Source of the DNA: Nitratireductor basaltis
GTDB taxonomy: Bacteria; Pseudomonadota; Alphaproteobacteria; Rhizobiales; Rhizobiaceae
DNA length: 64,000 bases
Assembly (NCBI RefSeq): GCF_000733725.1
Contig: NZ_JMQM01000001.1
Location: 620,001 to 684,000 of the forward strand
Direction: 5' to 3'
In this document: positions 17,321 through 26,757 of the stretch, piece after piece
How the letters are laid out: each line of letters starts with the position of its first letter
How positions within the stretch are numbered: the first letter of the stretch is position 1
Notes under the pieces: model-generated
Database searches by the model: none
Seen by the model: only the letters and a program-made list of their open reading frames with translations
What the model was told of the DNA's origin: nothing
Position numbers and translations under genes: made by a program

Positions 17321-19504
17321 ATGGGGGCGGGAATGGAAGAGCTGAAATCTCGGCAGGTTGACGACGCGCATGAGCACGTGCTGCTCGATGATGTGCCATC
17401 AATTGATGGCATGGGCGATATGCCGGAAGAACATGTGCACGCCACTGATGCCGCTCAGGCTGCAACAGATGATGGCGACGATGCTCGTGAGATGGAAACC
17501 CTCTTCGGCAAGGAGTTGAGCAAGGTTAAAGACAGCGTCACAAGGTGGCGCGTGCAGCAGGCGAAAGCGGCGTTCCGGATCGGCGATCTGTGGGAGGAGC
17601 TTTCGCAGGATATGAAGGTCGGTGAGCTCACCGCATTCCTTGCGAACGAGTGCCAGGTGCCGCGCCGTGACGTGCAGCGTTATGTACGACTTGCCAAACT
17701 CTTTCCCGGCGACTGTGCTGAACGCATCGCCTTCCGCGGCGAGGCGCTGACACCGCGCGAGTTACTGATCCAGAATGGTGTCGCATCCTCTGTTCTGCTC
17801 GATCTGGCTGGGCAGGATGAGACGGTGCGCGATGAAGCAGTCCGCATGATCAAGTCCGGACGCGCGCTGCAGGCAAGGGAGCTGCGCGGCCTGAAGCGCG
17901 ACATCGCGCTAGCCAAAGCTGCAGTGGAGGGCACACTCGATGACCGTCGCCGCCGTGCCTTCCGCAATGCCGCTGCGCGCAAGGCACGTGATAAGGCACT
18001 TGCTGCAGCAGATGCCTGGCTCGATTCCCTCCACGCACTGACGGAAGAAGTTTGCACCATCGCGCAGCTGGAAGAGGAGGACTCGAGTGTTCACCAAATC
18101 GGTCGCGTCGAAGCGGTTGCGCCTCGTGCCGCGGAGCTTCTGAAGGATCTGCGTGACCTTGTTGATCCCGAATTCATCACCGCATCACGGGAAGGGTTCA
18201 ACCGAGGCTGGTCCGGAACCTACAGCGCGCTGCAGGCAATCGCCAAGGAGAAGGTCTATTACAAGGAACACTATGGCGACGGCGAGCCATGGCAAGCCAC
18301 CTACACGTTCAACAGCTCCCTCCAATGGCAGTTGGCCTGGGCCTTTGGTTATGATGACGACCGCGGAACCTCTATGGCTGTAGAGCGCATGCGAGAAGCC
18401 GGAGACACCCCGCTTGATGTTCCCGTCGGCGTTTACGGCCACAAAGCGCCTACTGTTCTGGAAATATGTGCCGGTGCTGGCGGACAGGCCATCGGTCTTG
18501 AAGCTGCGGGGTTCAAGCATGTGGGCCTTGTGGAAGTGGACAAGGATGCATCAGCCACGCTGCGTCACAACGGCAAGCACTGGCCTGTCATCGAGGCGGA
18601 TCTGCGTAATGTCGACCTGAGCCAATTCGAAGGTGTTGATCTTCTTGCAGGTGGCGTGCCCTGTCAGCCTTTCTCACAGGCGGGCAAGCGCAAGGGAGCA
18701 GCTGACGAACGCGATTTGTTCCCGAAGGCCATGAAGCTCATCCGTGACCTGAAGCCCAAGGCCGTCATGCTGGAGAATGTCACCGGTGCTCTTCAGGCAT
18801 CGAACGCGATGCACCGCTTGCGCATTCTCGCCCGCATGGCGGCCCTTGGTTACGATGCAGAATGGCGCATCCTGAGCGGCCCGGACTTCGGTCTGCCACA
18901 AAAACGCAGGCGGGCAATTCTCGTCGGCTTCCAACGCGGGATCGTGCACCGCTTCTCCTGGCCCGAACCCTTGGCCAAGAAAGCACCGACGGTTGGTGAA
19001 GCCCTCTATGACCTCATGGCGGCCAATGGCTGGGCCCATGTGGATGAATGGAAAGAGCGTGCCAACGGCTATGCACCCACCATCATCGGTGGCAGCCAGA
19101 AGAAAGGCGGCATCGACCTTGCACAGCCGAAGTCACGGGAAAGCTGGAGAGAACTCGGCGTTAACCCCGGCCACTACGCCAAGGCTGCACCGGATCGTGA
19201 TGCGCCTCGCGATCACATGCCGAAACTGACGCTCGAAATGATGGCCCGCCTCCAAGGCTTCCGCGACGACTGGCAACTGCAGGGCAGCAATCTGCAGCGG
19301 TTCCGGCAGATCGCCAATGCCTTCCCGCCAGCGATGGCCCAAGCCATCGGCCTCTCGATCCTACGTGCACTCACCGGATACAAGGTTGATCTGGAGAAAG
19401 AGCAGGAGCGCCTGCACAGGAAGAGCCTCAATCTGAAGGCGGTTCCGAACCATGTGGATCCTTATCCTTCAGATTGGGACGGCGAGGAGCTCGCAGCCGG
19501 CTGA
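17321..19504 (+). CDS. C5 cytosine DNA methyltransferase with long N-terminal extension
   Basis: A 727-aa protein. The C-terminal 340 residues are a C5 methyltransferase: motif I EICAGAGGQAIGLEAAGF, motif IV GGVPCQPFSQAG with the catalytic Cys448, motif VI MLENVTGA, motif VIII GLPQKRRRAILVGF and motif X RQIANAFPPAMAQAIG. The first 330 residues are acidic and then helical (RWRVQQAKAAFRIGDLWEEL), including a DNA-binding-looking part (VPRRDVQRYVRLAKLF). No restriction endonuclease gene is adjacent, so it appears solitary. An alternative start is the ATG at 17333 behind gggggcggga. It shares no repeat with the protease locus but directly follows copy C. Confidence 0.9.
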   Translation: MGAGMEELKSRQVDDAHEHVLLDDVPSIDGMGDMPEEHVHATDAAQAATDDGDDAREMETLFGKELSKVKDSVTRWRVQQAKAAFRIGDLWEELSQDMKVGELTAFLANECQVPRRDVQRYVRLAKLFPGDCAERIAFRGEALTPRELLIQNGVASSVLLDLAGQDETVRDEAVRMIKSGRALQARELRGLKRDIALAKAAVEGTLDDRRRRAFRNAAARKARDKALAAADAWLDSLHALTEEVCTIAQLEEEDSSVHQIGRVEAVAPRAAELLKDLRDLVDPEFITASREGFNRGWSGTYSALQAIAKEKVYYKEHYGDGEPWQATYTFNSSLQWQLAWAFGYDDDRGTSMAVERMREAGDTPLDVPVGVYGHKAPTVLEICAGAGGQAIGLEAAGFKHVGLVEVDKDASATLRHNGKHWPVIEADLRNVDLSQFEGVDLLAGGVPCQPFSQAGKRKGAADERDLFPKAMKLIRDLKPKAVMLENVTGALQASNAMHRLRILARMAALGYDAEWRILSGPDFGLPQKRRRAILVGFQRGIVHRFSWPEPLAKKAPTVGEALYDLMAANGWAHVDEWKERANGYAPTIIGGSQKKGGIDLAQPKSRESWRELGVNPGHYAKAAPDRDAPRDHMPKLTLEMMARLQGFRDDWQLQGSNLQRFRQIANAFPPAMAQAIGLSILRALTGYKVDLEKEQERLHRKSLNLKAVPNHVDPYPSDWDGEELAAG

Positions 19505-19662
19505 TGATGTTACAGAAGTCCACTCATGGAACCGCAACCATGGTGCAGAGAGAGCGAGATCGGGGAACGCGCACCGCATGCGATATGCTATCTCTGCTGT
19601 AGATAAAGCGCGCGCAGGCGCTTGGGCCATGTTTCACTAGGCGCTTCGATTTCGCTTGCGGT

Positions 19663-20088
19663 GTGTTCTTCGGCTGGTGTATTTCTGCGCAAATCATCCT
19701 CACGGGGACCGCGTGGTTGCGCATCTTTTACACCATTGTTCTGATTCTTTCTCTGGTGGTGCCAGCTATGGCTGGCGCTCATACGAGTTATGCTCAGAAT
19801 GATGTTGGTCATCATTCCAACACACAGGCGATTCATCACGCCTTGGCAGAAGATGCTAACTGTTGTGCAGTAGAGGCTTCCGAAGACGCGTTGGTAGAAG
19901 ATGGAGAGCATTATCCGAAGGCTGACTTGGTCTTCGAATGTTGTCTATCCATTTGTGGTTTCTACTCAGTATCTTGTCAGACTGTAAGTACTATTCTTTC
20001 GATCTCCGACAAGGATAAGCTCGATCTTGTTGCGCAGGTCCGCGGCGGCCCGGTTGCTGAAGGTCCCTATCGACCCCCTGAAGCCTGA
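19663..20088 (+). CDS. Small secreted cysteine protein at the head of the copper module
   Basis: A 141-aa protein with an N-terminal hydrophobic signal (IFYTIVLILSLVVPAMA), histidines, cysteine pairs (NCCAVE, FECCLSICGFYSVSC) and a proline-rich tail (EGPYRPPEA). The GTG at 19663 is the likely start, but the exact start is uncertain. Three other short secreted proteins in the island (26370, 28799, 37697) share this plan: signal peptide, CC or CxxC, and a C-terminal PP motif. A periplasmic copper-binding or sensing role is inferred from context. Confidence 0.6.
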   Translation: MFFGWCISAQIILTGTAWLRIFYTIVLILSLVVPAMAGAHTSYAQNDVGHHSNTQAIHHALAEDANCCAVEASEDALVEDGEHYPKADLVFECCLSICGFYSVSCQTVSTILSISDKDKLDLVAQVRGGPVAEGPYRPPEA

Positions 20089-20107
20089 TCTCTGACCATT
20101 TTGATGG

Positions 20108-20128
20108 GGCGCAGCCCTAGGCTGCGCC
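20108..20128 (+). terminator. Perfect hairpin without T run (terminator or attenuator)
   Basis: A 9-bp perfect stem (ggcgcagcc / ggctgcgcc) with a 3-nt loop lies 20 bp after the preceding stop and 33 bp before the lipoprotein gene. No clear T tract follows. Confidence 0.4.
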
Positions 20129-20160
20129 TTCAAACAGCTGGAAAAGATCGGGCTACCTAA

Positions 20161-20400
20161 ATGTCTAAATTGACTACGCTGGCGGCACTGCCGCTGGTCC
20201 TTGCTGCGTGCCAGATGCCGCAGTCACAAGACTTACCTCGCATAGATCACCTAATGCTTGTTGCCCAGCCAGAGCTAGGCGGTAAGCCAGGCAGTGGCGG
20301 TTACGTCGTGACCAACTACACGCATCGGGTCCCGGTATCTCCGAGATCCTGGCGTGAGCTGAATAATGCTCAGACACGCAAAAAGGGGAGTGGGTCATGA
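20161..20400 (+). CDS. Small lipoprotein (79 aa)
   Basis: The start MSKLTTLAALPLVLAAC has a clear lipobox (LAAC), so it is probably lipidated at Cys17. The rest is short, polar and glycine-rich, with no family I recognise. Its stop overlaps the start of the TolC-like gene by four bases (ATGA at 20397-20400), so the two are coupled. Confidence 0.7.
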   Translation: MSKLTTLAALPLVLAACQMPQSQDLPRIDHLMLVAQPELGGKPGSGGYVVTNYTHRVPVSPRSWRELNNAQTRKKGSGS

Positions 20401-21908
20401 AGAACCGTCCTCTTGCAGCGCTATTGCTGCCGGGCGTGCTCGCAGGCTGTGTTTCAGGCGCAGCCCTGGAGGCAGATGTAGCTGCATATCAGGATCCCAA
20501 AGCCGGCTTCATTCCGGTATTCGCGGGATCTGCTCAGGCAACGGGCAAGCGGACAGTCTGGGTGCAGTCACAGGAAGAAGCACTGGAGCTACGCCGTGAA
20601 GTAAAATCTCTCGTTGTGCAGAAGTTGGTCGGCGCAGATACGGCGGTGCAAGTAGCCCTCTTAAGCAACAAGGGGCTGCAGGCAGCTTATGCCAATATCG
20701 GCATAGACGCTGCAGATGTATGGCAGCAAATGCTACCCCAGAATCCCACGGTTTCAGTGGGTGTACTGGGTATCGGAGCGCCAGAGATGCTCCTGTTCAG
20801 AGCTATTGAAGGTATGGTTACGACCAACCTCCAGGCGATGTATACACGCGAACGGCGGGTAGAACTGGCTAGGATGAAGTTCGAGCAGACGCAGCTGAAG
20901 GCAGTGGAAGAAACACTGCGTCTGGCAGCTGATACTAGGCGCGCGTGGATACGAGCGGTATCTGCGAATGAAGTGGTTGCTTACCTGAATCAGGGCCAGG
21001 CGGCTGCTGATGCAGCTTCGGAACTTGCCAAGAAGCTGGGCGAGTCTGGCGCGATGCCCAAGGCTGCGCAGGCTCGGGAGCACGCATTTTATGCAGAACT
21101 TACGGGCCAGCTGGCGGAAGCTCGCCTGAATGCGAAGCTGGCCAAAGAAGAGCTTGCACGCCTTATGGGGCTTTGGGGGAGCGAACTTGATTTTTCCCTC
21201 CCAAACAAATTGCCACAATTGCCGAAGTCACTCAGATCCGGAGCGGCAATCGAAGCTGAAGCTCTACGCAACCGGGTCGATCTCAAGATAGCGCTATTGG
21301 AGCTTGAGTTGGCAGCCAAAGCCTTTGGGCTGACAAACGCGACACGATATCTGACCGATCTGGAACTCATAAGTGGCGTGGAAATCGAACAGGAAGTCGA
21401 GACAGAGTATGAACTGAACGGCGGCCATCTCGATCAGCGCGAAGAGCGCAAGCTGGTCATGACCCCACAACTTGAGTTTGAATTCGTCATCCCGATCTTC
21501 GATTCCGGTCAAGCACGGCTTCGCAAGGCCGAATTGGCTTATTTGAAAGCAGCCAATCTGGTGGCCGAGCGGGCGGTAAACGTCCGTTCCGAGGCCCGTT
21601 CAGCCTACACCAGCTATCGCGCGCGGCATGAACTGGCGCGCCACTACAAGAGCAATGTCCTGCCGCTGCGTCAGAGCATCGAAGAAGAGAGTCTCCTCAC
21701 CTACAATGGCATGATCACCAACACCTTTGAACTGCTCGCTGATACGCGGGCGAAAATCAGCACGCTCTTACTTTCAGTCAGTGCCAAGCGAGACTTCTGG
21801 TTGGCTGACGCTGATCTGAACGCGGTGATCTTCGGCCCGGGATCGGGAGCAAGTGCAGGCAGTGCGGCAGCGCCGGAGATGGCGGAGTCCGGCGGAAGTC
21901 CTCACTGA
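20397..21908 (+). CDS. TolC/CusC-type outer-membrane factor lipoprotein
   Basis: A 503-aa outer-membrane efflux protein. The signal ends in a lipobox (LAGC at 15-18). Two internal helical repeats are visible, each with long coiled-coil helices (TRRAWIRAVSANEVVAYLNQ and RSEARSAYTSYRARHELARH). It would form the trimeric exit duct for an efflux pump. No RND pump or membrane-fusion gene is next to it, which is odd for a CusC-like gene; it may serve a pump encoded elsewhere or have been recruited to the oxidase cluster. The multicopper oxidase follows after 16 bp. Confidence 0.85.
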   Translation: MKNRPLAALLLPGVLAGCVSGAALEADVAAYQDPKAGFIPVFAGSAQATGKRTVWVQSQEEALELRREVKSLVVQKLVGADTAVQVALLSNKGLQAAYANIGIDAADVWQQMLPQNPTVSVGVLGIGAPEMLLFRAIEGMVTTNLQAMYTRERRVELARMKFEQTQLKAVEETLRLAADTRRAWIRAVSANEVVAYLNQGQAAADAASELAKKLGESGAMPKAAQAREHAFYAELTGQLAEARLNAKLAKEELARLMGLWGSELDFSLPNKLPQLPKSLRSGAAIEAEALRNRVDLKIALLELELAAKAFGLTNATRYLTDLELISGVEIEQEVETEYELNGGHLDQREERKLVMTPQLEFEFVIPIFDSGQARLRKAELAYLKAANLVAERAVNVRSEARSAYTSYRARHELARHYKSNVLPLRQSIEEESLLTYNGMITNTFELLADTRAKISTLLLSVSAKRDFWLADADLNAVIFGPGSGASAGSAAAPEMAESGGSPH

Positions 21909-21924
21909 ATTCTAAGGTGACATC

Positions 21925-23316
21925 ATGATGAATAGACGCAAACTGTTGGGCATTGGAGCGGCAGGTGCAGCCGCCGTTTCTGCAAAGGCCTGGGCTAAAA
22001 CCTCCAATATGGGACTTCCGGAAGCGGCGCTGATGGAAAGTCCAGCAACACAGCCCCCGCTCGCCCCGAGTGTTGGACCGGATTACAACCCGGTCGTCAC
22101 ACTTAATGGCTGGACGCTCCCGTTTAGGATGAACAATGGAGTGAAGGAGTTTCACCTCGTTGCTGAACCCGTCGAACGCGAATTGGCGGATGGCATGGTC
22201 GCTTACCTGTGGGGCTATAATGGACAGTCTATCGGCCCCACGATCGAGGCAGTTGAGGGAGACCGTGTTCGTATTTACGTTACCAACAAGCTCCCAGAGC
22301 ACACTTCGGTTCATTGGCACGGATTGATTCTGCCGTCGGGAATGGACGGGGTTGGGGGTCTCTCGCACCCCGGCATCCCGCCCGGCAAAACCTTCGTCTA
22401 TGAGTTTGATCTGATCAAATCCGGCACCTTCATGTACCATCCCCATGCAGACGAGATGGTGCAGATGGCTATGGGGATGATGGGCTTCTTCATCGTCCAC
22501 CCCAAAGACCCGGCATTCATGCCCGTCGACCGCGATTTCCTGATCATGCTGAACGCCTTCGACATCGATCCTGGGTCGTATGTACCCAAGATCATGACCA
22601 TGACAGACTTCAATCTCTGGACATGGAACAGTCGCGTTTTTCCCGACATCGACCCACTTGTTGTCTCGAAGAACGACCGGGTGCGCGTTCGCGTCGGGAA
22701 TCTAACCATGACCAACCATCCAATCCATATGCACGGCTATGACTTCGAGGTCACCTGTACAGATGGTGGGTGGGTAAGGCCGGAAGCACGGTGGCCGGAA
22801 GTCACCATCGACATTCCCGTTGGTGCCATGCGTGCCTATGAATTCGACGCATTATACGAGGGAGATTGGGCAATTCACTGTCACAAGTCTCACCACACCA
22901 TGAATGCGATGGGACATGACGTTCCTACATTCATTGGTGTGGACAAATCGCTCCTTGCTCAGAAGATCCGGAAGCTTCGTCCCGAATACATGCCAATGGG
23001 CACGGCGGGCATGGCGGATATGGGCGAGATGTCTATGGAGCTACCAGATAATACCATCCCCATGATGGGAGGATGGGGGCCGCACGGCCCGCTCGAGATG
23101 GGGGGCATGTTCTCGGTGGTGAAAGTGCGCGAAGGGATCTCTGCAGGCGATTACACAGATCCTGGCTGGTATGAAAATCCTCCGGGAACGCAAGCCTACG
23201 AGTGGACTGGAGTTTTACCCGACTTCACCACTCAAGACAGTCCTGCCACGCACATTACCTCAACGCAGGAAAAGAATTCTGAGGGGCATGGTGCCCATCA
23301 GGTGGACAAGCATTGA
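21925..23316 (+). CDS. Multicopper oxidase (periplasmic, copper resistance)
   Basis: A 463-aa oxidase with a twin-arginine-like signal (MMNRRKLLGIGAAGAAA). The copper ligands are complete: HWH at 130-132, HPH at 172-174, HPIHMH at 265-270 and HCHKSHH at 318-324 with axial Met329. The third copper motif comes unusually early, so the core is short (about 330 residues), followed by a 130-residue Met/His-rich tail. It probably oxidises Cu(I) in the periplasm. It is the first of four intact multicopper oxidases in the island. Confidence 0.9.
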   Translation: MMNRRKLLGIGAAGAAAVSAKAWAKTSNMGLPEAALMESPATQPPLAPSVGPDYNPVVTLNGWTLPFRMNNGVKEFHLVAEPVERELADGMVAYLWGYNGQSIGPTIEAVEGDRVRIYVTNKLPEHTSVHWHGLILPSGMDGVGGLSHPGIPPGKTFVYEFDLIKSGTFMYHPHADEMVQMAMGMMGFFIVHPKDPAFMPVDRDFLIMLNAFDIDPGSYVPKIMTMTDFNLWTWNSRVFPDIDPLVVSKNDRVRVRVGNLTMTNHPIHMHGYDFEVTCTDGGWVRPEARWPEVTIDIPVGAMRAYEFDALYEGDWAIHCHKSHHTMNAMGHDVPTFIGVDKSLLAQKIRKLRPEYMPMGTAGMADMGEMSMELPDNTIPMMGGWGPHGPLEMGGMFSVVKVREGISAGDYTDPGWYENPPGTQAYEWTGVLPDFTTQDSPATHITSTQEKNSEGHGAHQVDKH

Positions 23317-23346
23317 CCTGTGGTCTGCTTCAACAAGGTGAACGAC

Positions 23347-23823
23347 ATGAAAGCAGCATTCTTGATGGTGTCACTTGCCATTTTCGCGGGGCCGGCCATA
23401 GCGGCTGGCACTCATGCGGGTGGCCATGGCGAATACATGGCAGGTGAGCCCGGAGCGTTATCTGAAGTAAACAGGTCGATCGAGATCGAGATGCGGGAAA
23501 CCGATGACGGGGAGATGATCTTCCAACCCGCGGCAATCAGCGTGAGGGCCGGCGAGACAATACGCTTCATCATCAAAAACGCAGGAGAGCTCGAACACGA
23601 GTTCGTCGTGGACCATCACGACAAGATGATGGAGCACAAGGAACTCATGCAGCGGTTCCCCGAAATGGAGCATGATGACCCAAACGCCATCCGCCTCTCA
23701 AGTGCCAGCAGTGGCGAAATCATCTGGAAGTTTTCCAATACCGGGAACTTCGAGTTTGGTTGTCTTCTTCCCGGCCATTACGAGGCCGGCATGAAGGGCA
23801 GCATCCTCGTTGCTGCACATTAA
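23347..23823 (+). CDS. Cupredoxin-like periplasmic copper protein 1
   Basis: A 158-aa protein with a signal peptide (to about residue 20), a His-rich N-terminus and a cupredoxin fold. Type-1 copper ligands are H84 (ELEHEF), C139, H144 and M149 (FGCLLPGHYEAGM). An insert rich in His, Met and Glu (DHHDKMMEHKELMQRF) sits between the strands. The ATG at 23347 is chosen; the upstream extension overlaps no signal. It is a likely electron or copper partner of the oxidase 31 bp upstream. A paralogue is at 26758. Confidence 0.88.
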   Translation: MKAAFLMVSLAIFAGPAIAAGTHAGGHGEYMAGEPGALSEVNRSIEIEMRETDDGEMIFQPAAISVRAGETIRFIIKNAGELEHEFVVDHHDKMMEHKELMQRFPEMEHDDPNAIRLSSASSGEIIWKFSNTGNFEFGCLLPGHYEAGMKGSILVAAH

Positions 23824-23852
23824 CATCCCAACAACCTGGAAAGAGTCTGAAT

Positions 23853-24134
23853 ATGAAAGCGCGTGCTCTGATTACTCTTGCTGCTGTTCTTAGCCTTGCT
23901 GCTGTACCGGCAATCGCTAGCGAATATACGAAAGGCAAGGTCAAGAAGGTGGATATGAAAGCCAACAAGGTCACCATCATCCACGAAGAACTGAAGAATC
24001 TCGATATGCCTGCAATGACCATGGTCTTCGTCACCAAGGACGAAGCAATGCTGGAGAAATTGAAGGAAGGTCAGTCCATTGAGTTTGTGGCAGATCGTCT
24101 AAACGGAAAGCTCACTGTCCTCGAGGTGAAGTAG
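23853..24134 (+). CDS. CusF-like periplasmic copper chaperone
   Basis: A 93-aa protein with a Sec signal (ending VPAIAS). A small OB-fold domain has the Cu(I)-site pattern: H47 in IIHEELKNLDMPAMTMVF, with two Met residues downstream. This is the CusF/copper-binding periplasmic family, which carries Cu(I)/Ag(I) to efflux systems. It lies 29 bp after the cupredoxin and ends the first transcription block before a strong hairpin. Confidence 0.9.
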   Translation: MKARALITLAAVLSLAAVPAIASEYTKGKVKKVDMKANKVTIIHEELKNLDMPAMTMVFVTKDEAMLEKLKEGQSIEFVADRLNGKLTVLEVK

Positions 24135-24146
24135 GCTTAAGCCGGT

Positions 24147-24175
24147 CCGAGCCGAGAGAAACTCTCTCGGCTCGG
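24147..24175 (+). terminator. Strong 12-bp hairpin after the CusF-like gene
   Basis: A perfect 12-bp stem (ccgagccgagag / ctctcggctcgg) has a 5-nt loop. No T run follows, so it may stabilise the upstream mRNA or act as a Rho-assisted end. Confidence 0.5.
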
Positions 24176-24291
24176 CGGCGCATCAAAATGCGGTGCGTGG
24201 AAAGTATCGGCCAGTTCTCAATCTTTGCCCTGCCGGATTTCAGCCCTACCTTGCTTGCAAGCCTCAAAATGCAGTGCAGGGAGGAGCACAT

Positions 24292-25788
24292 ATGGAACGG
24301 CGGAAATTTTTACTGGGCGCGCTCGCTGGGTTGGCCGCTCCGGCTGTGGTTGGACGTGCTTCAGCAAGTGACGACTCCGGCAGCAGCCTGCCGATTCCTC
24401 CGCTGGTTGACGTCCATGAAAGTTCTCCCACTTTGCTTGAGGCGATAAACGGGGAGCGAGCATTTATCGGGCACCAACGAGCTAGAGTGCTTGGGTGGTC
24501 CCAAAGCTATCTAGGCCCCACTCTTAGAATGCGCCGTGGGAGAGCGGCACGTATGTTGGTGGCCAACCGTCTTGATCGCGCCATCACCTCACACTGGCAC
24601 GGCCTGCATGTGCCTGGGTGGCAGGATGGCGGGCCGCAGACCTTGATCGCACCGGGCTCCAGATTGGATCAGACTCTCGAGATAGAACAACCGGCGGGTA
24701 CCTACTGGTACCATTCCCATCCCCATGGGGAGACTGGCGAGCAGGTCTATCTAGGATTGGCAGGAATGCTCCTTATCGAGGACGCAGGCAGTTCCCATAC
24801 TGAGCTGTTGCCGGTCGAGTACGGGGTCGATGATATCCCGCTTATTGTTCAGGATCGCGCTTTCACCAGACGTGGTGAGTTAGCATATGACGATGATGGA
24901 ATGGCCCTGATGCAGGGGTTCCGGGGCGACAAGGTTGTCATCAATGGAGCAATCAGCCCTAAAAAACATGTGCCACCTGGTATCGTGCGTCTTCGTCTTC
25001 TCAATGCCTCCAATTCGCGCGTCTACCGTTTCCAGTTTGATGATGGATATGAATTTCACAAGATTGCTGGCGACGCAGGGTTGTTGCCCGCGCCTGTCCG
25101 GATGGACGTTGTGGAGCTTGCGCCAGCTGAACGTGTTGAGATCCTCGTAGACTTCAGTGACGGTCGTACCAGACAACTGGTTTCTCCCGATGTGCCGGTA
25201 TCCATGATGGGCGGAGGCATGATGGGAAATGGAAGTATGGGGCGCATGATGGGGCAGGGTGCTTCATCCGACCCTGACCAAATGCTGTTAATACTCACCC
25301 TCGAAGTAGATCAGGCGAAAAAAGCCAGCAAGATCGCGCTGCCCACTCTTTTCTCGCAAGCTCCTAGTCCCGATTTCGGTGAGCCCGTACGCCGGCGCAA
25401 ATTTCAGCTCAACATGATGATGGGGATGGGGATGATGGGAGCCATGCTGGGTGGCAAGGCTGATCTCGGGATCAATGGCAAGACCTATGACATGGGACGG
25501 ATCGACGAAACCATTCGGCTAGGTGAAACCGAAATCTGGGAAATTTCGGCAGATATGATGGCTCACCCCTTCCACGTGCATGGCACGTCATTTCAGGTGC
25601 TAAGTCAGAACGGTCGTAGGGTCGACTACGCCAGTACTGGTCTTAAGGACGTGGTATGGGTTGATGGTTCAGCCGAGATATTGGTCCGTTTCAATCATCC
25701 GGCAGGGCCAGATGCGCCATATATGTATCACTGTCATATCCTCGAACATGAAGATGCAGGCATGATGGGTCAGTTCACCGTCAGCTGA
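24292..25788 (+). CDS. CueO-like multicopper oxidase
   Basis: A 498-aa three-domain oxidase with a Tat-type signal (MERRKFLLGALAG). Copper motifs: SHWHGLHVPG, YHSHPHGETG, AHPFHVHGTSF and YHCHILEHEDAGMMG. Two Met-rich segments (GGGMMGNGSMGRMMGQG and NMMMGMGMMGAMLG) cover the region where CueO binds Cu(I) substrate. The ATG at 24292 follows gggaggagcacat; a frame extension upstream is ignored. It is the likely main cuprous oxidase of the cluster. Confidence 0.9.
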   Translation: MERRKFLLGALAGLAAPAVVGRASASDDSGSSLPIPPLVDVHESSPTLLEAINGERAFIGHQRARVLGWSQSYLGPTLRMRRGRAARMLVANRLDRAITSHWHGLHVPGWQDGGPQTLIAPGSRLDQTLEIEQPAGTYWYHSHPHGETGEQVYLGLAGMLLIEDAGSSHTELLPVEYGVDDIPLIVQDRAFTRRGELAYDDDGMALMQGFRGDKVVINGAISPKKHVPPGIVRLRLLNASNSRVYRFQFDDGYEFHKIAGDAGLLPAPVRMDVVELAPAERVEILVDFSDGRTRQLVSPDVPVSMMGGGMMGNGSMGRMMGQGASSDPDQMLLILTLEVDQAKKASKIALPTLFSQAPSPDFGEPVRRRKFQLNMMMGMGMMGAMLGGKADLGINGKTYDMGRIDETIRLGETEIWEISADMMAHPFHVHGTSFQVLSQNGRRVDYASTGLKDVVWVDGSAEILVRFNHPAGPDAPYMYHCHILEHEDAGMMGQFTVS

Positions 25789-25854
25789 CTTGGAACAAGA
25801 GGAATGACGAGGGATTTTAACTACCTACGCTGCCGTTCTGCATAGGAGCCGAAA

Positions 25855-26241
25855 ATGGACTACACCATCAATCGAATTGTCGCCAACGCCACCTTCGAGG
25901 AGGTCGATACGCGAGTCCGTGAGGCGCTAACGGCCGAGGGTTTCGGGGTTTTAACGGAAATTGACGTCCAGAAAACCATGAAAAAGAAGCTCGAGAAGCA
26001 GATGCCACCCTATCGTATCCTTGGTGCCTGCAACCCGCAGATGGCGTACAAGGCGCTTGAGATGGAGCCTCGGGTGGGGGCGATGCTGCCATGCAACGTG
26101 ATATTGCGAGAGGTCCCTGAAGGTGTTGAAATCGGAGCGGTCGATCCGGTTGCTTCAATGAGTGCAATAGAAAATCCTCAACTCCTCTCAGTTGCGGAAG
26201 AGGTGAGAACGCGTTTGAAAAAGGTCGTTGAATCAGTCTGA
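25855..26241 (+). CDS. DUF302 family protein 1
   Basis: A 128-aa cytoplasmic protein of the DUF302 family, recognised by MDYTINRIVANATFEEVDTR, GFGVLTEIDV, YRILGACNPQMAYKAL and GAMLPCNVILRE. Two conserved cysteines are present. The family has no proven function but is frequent in metal-resistance loci. A second copy at 39950 has the same length and about 60 percent identical residues by eye, in the other module. Confidence 0.88.
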   Translation: MDYTINRIVANATFEEVDTRVREALTAEGFGVLTEIDVQKTMKKKLEKQMPPYRILGACNPQMAYKALEMEPRVGAMLPCNVILREVPEGVEIGAVDPVASMSAIENPQLLSVAEEVRTRLKKVVESV

Positions 26242-26369
26242 CCTGAATTGGCTCTACACCCGAGGTGCGGCAAAAAGTAAAACCCAAGATCATGACTTGC
26301 TGTTGCCGCATTTGTTTCTATAGTCCTCGCTGTGCGGTTTAAGGGTGAGGATATAGAACCATCGCTTCA

Positions 26370-26702
26370 GTGGTGCGATTTCTGGTGTTGATCGCTTTTG
26401 CTCTGGCAGCTTTTGCTGCGCAGTCTTCGCCGCAATGGGGGAAGGCTTCTACCGGGCATTCTACCTCGCAGCTTGAGCATCTGGTCATACACCTTGATGC
26501 GGAAGGAAATGGCATTGCGGGGGAGGCGGACGATCACCCTGACTACTGTTGCGGGGGAGTGTTGTGCAGTCTGTACGCTCGTCCCTTGGACCATGAAGCA
26601 GACGTTGCCTTCATCGCCTTCAGTATTGAGCCTGACCCCAGGTCCCGTCCTCCAGTTTCACCTAAATATGTTCTAGATCAGCCTCCTCGTGCCCTTGGTT
26701 GA
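26370..26702 (+). CDS. Small secreted cysteine protein 2
   Basis: A 110-aa protein with a signal peptide (FLVLIAFALAAFAAQS), a DYCCGGVLC cluster and a C-terminal DQPPRALG tail. The start is a GTG pair at 26370. It precedes a cupredoxin gene and belongs to the same loose group as the proteins at 19663, 28799 and 37697. It is not recognised as a named family; a relation to DUF2946-type proteins is possible. Confidence 0.6.
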   Translation: MVRFLVLIAFALAAFAAQSSPQWGKASTGHSTSQLEHLVIHLDAEGNGIAGEADDHPDYCCGGVLCSLYARPLDHEADVAFIAFSIEPDPRSRPPVSPKYVLDQPPRALG

Positions 26703-26757
26703 AATAAGGGCCGACAAATGTCGGCATTTTCAATCTTCCAGGACTAACGAGGTTATC

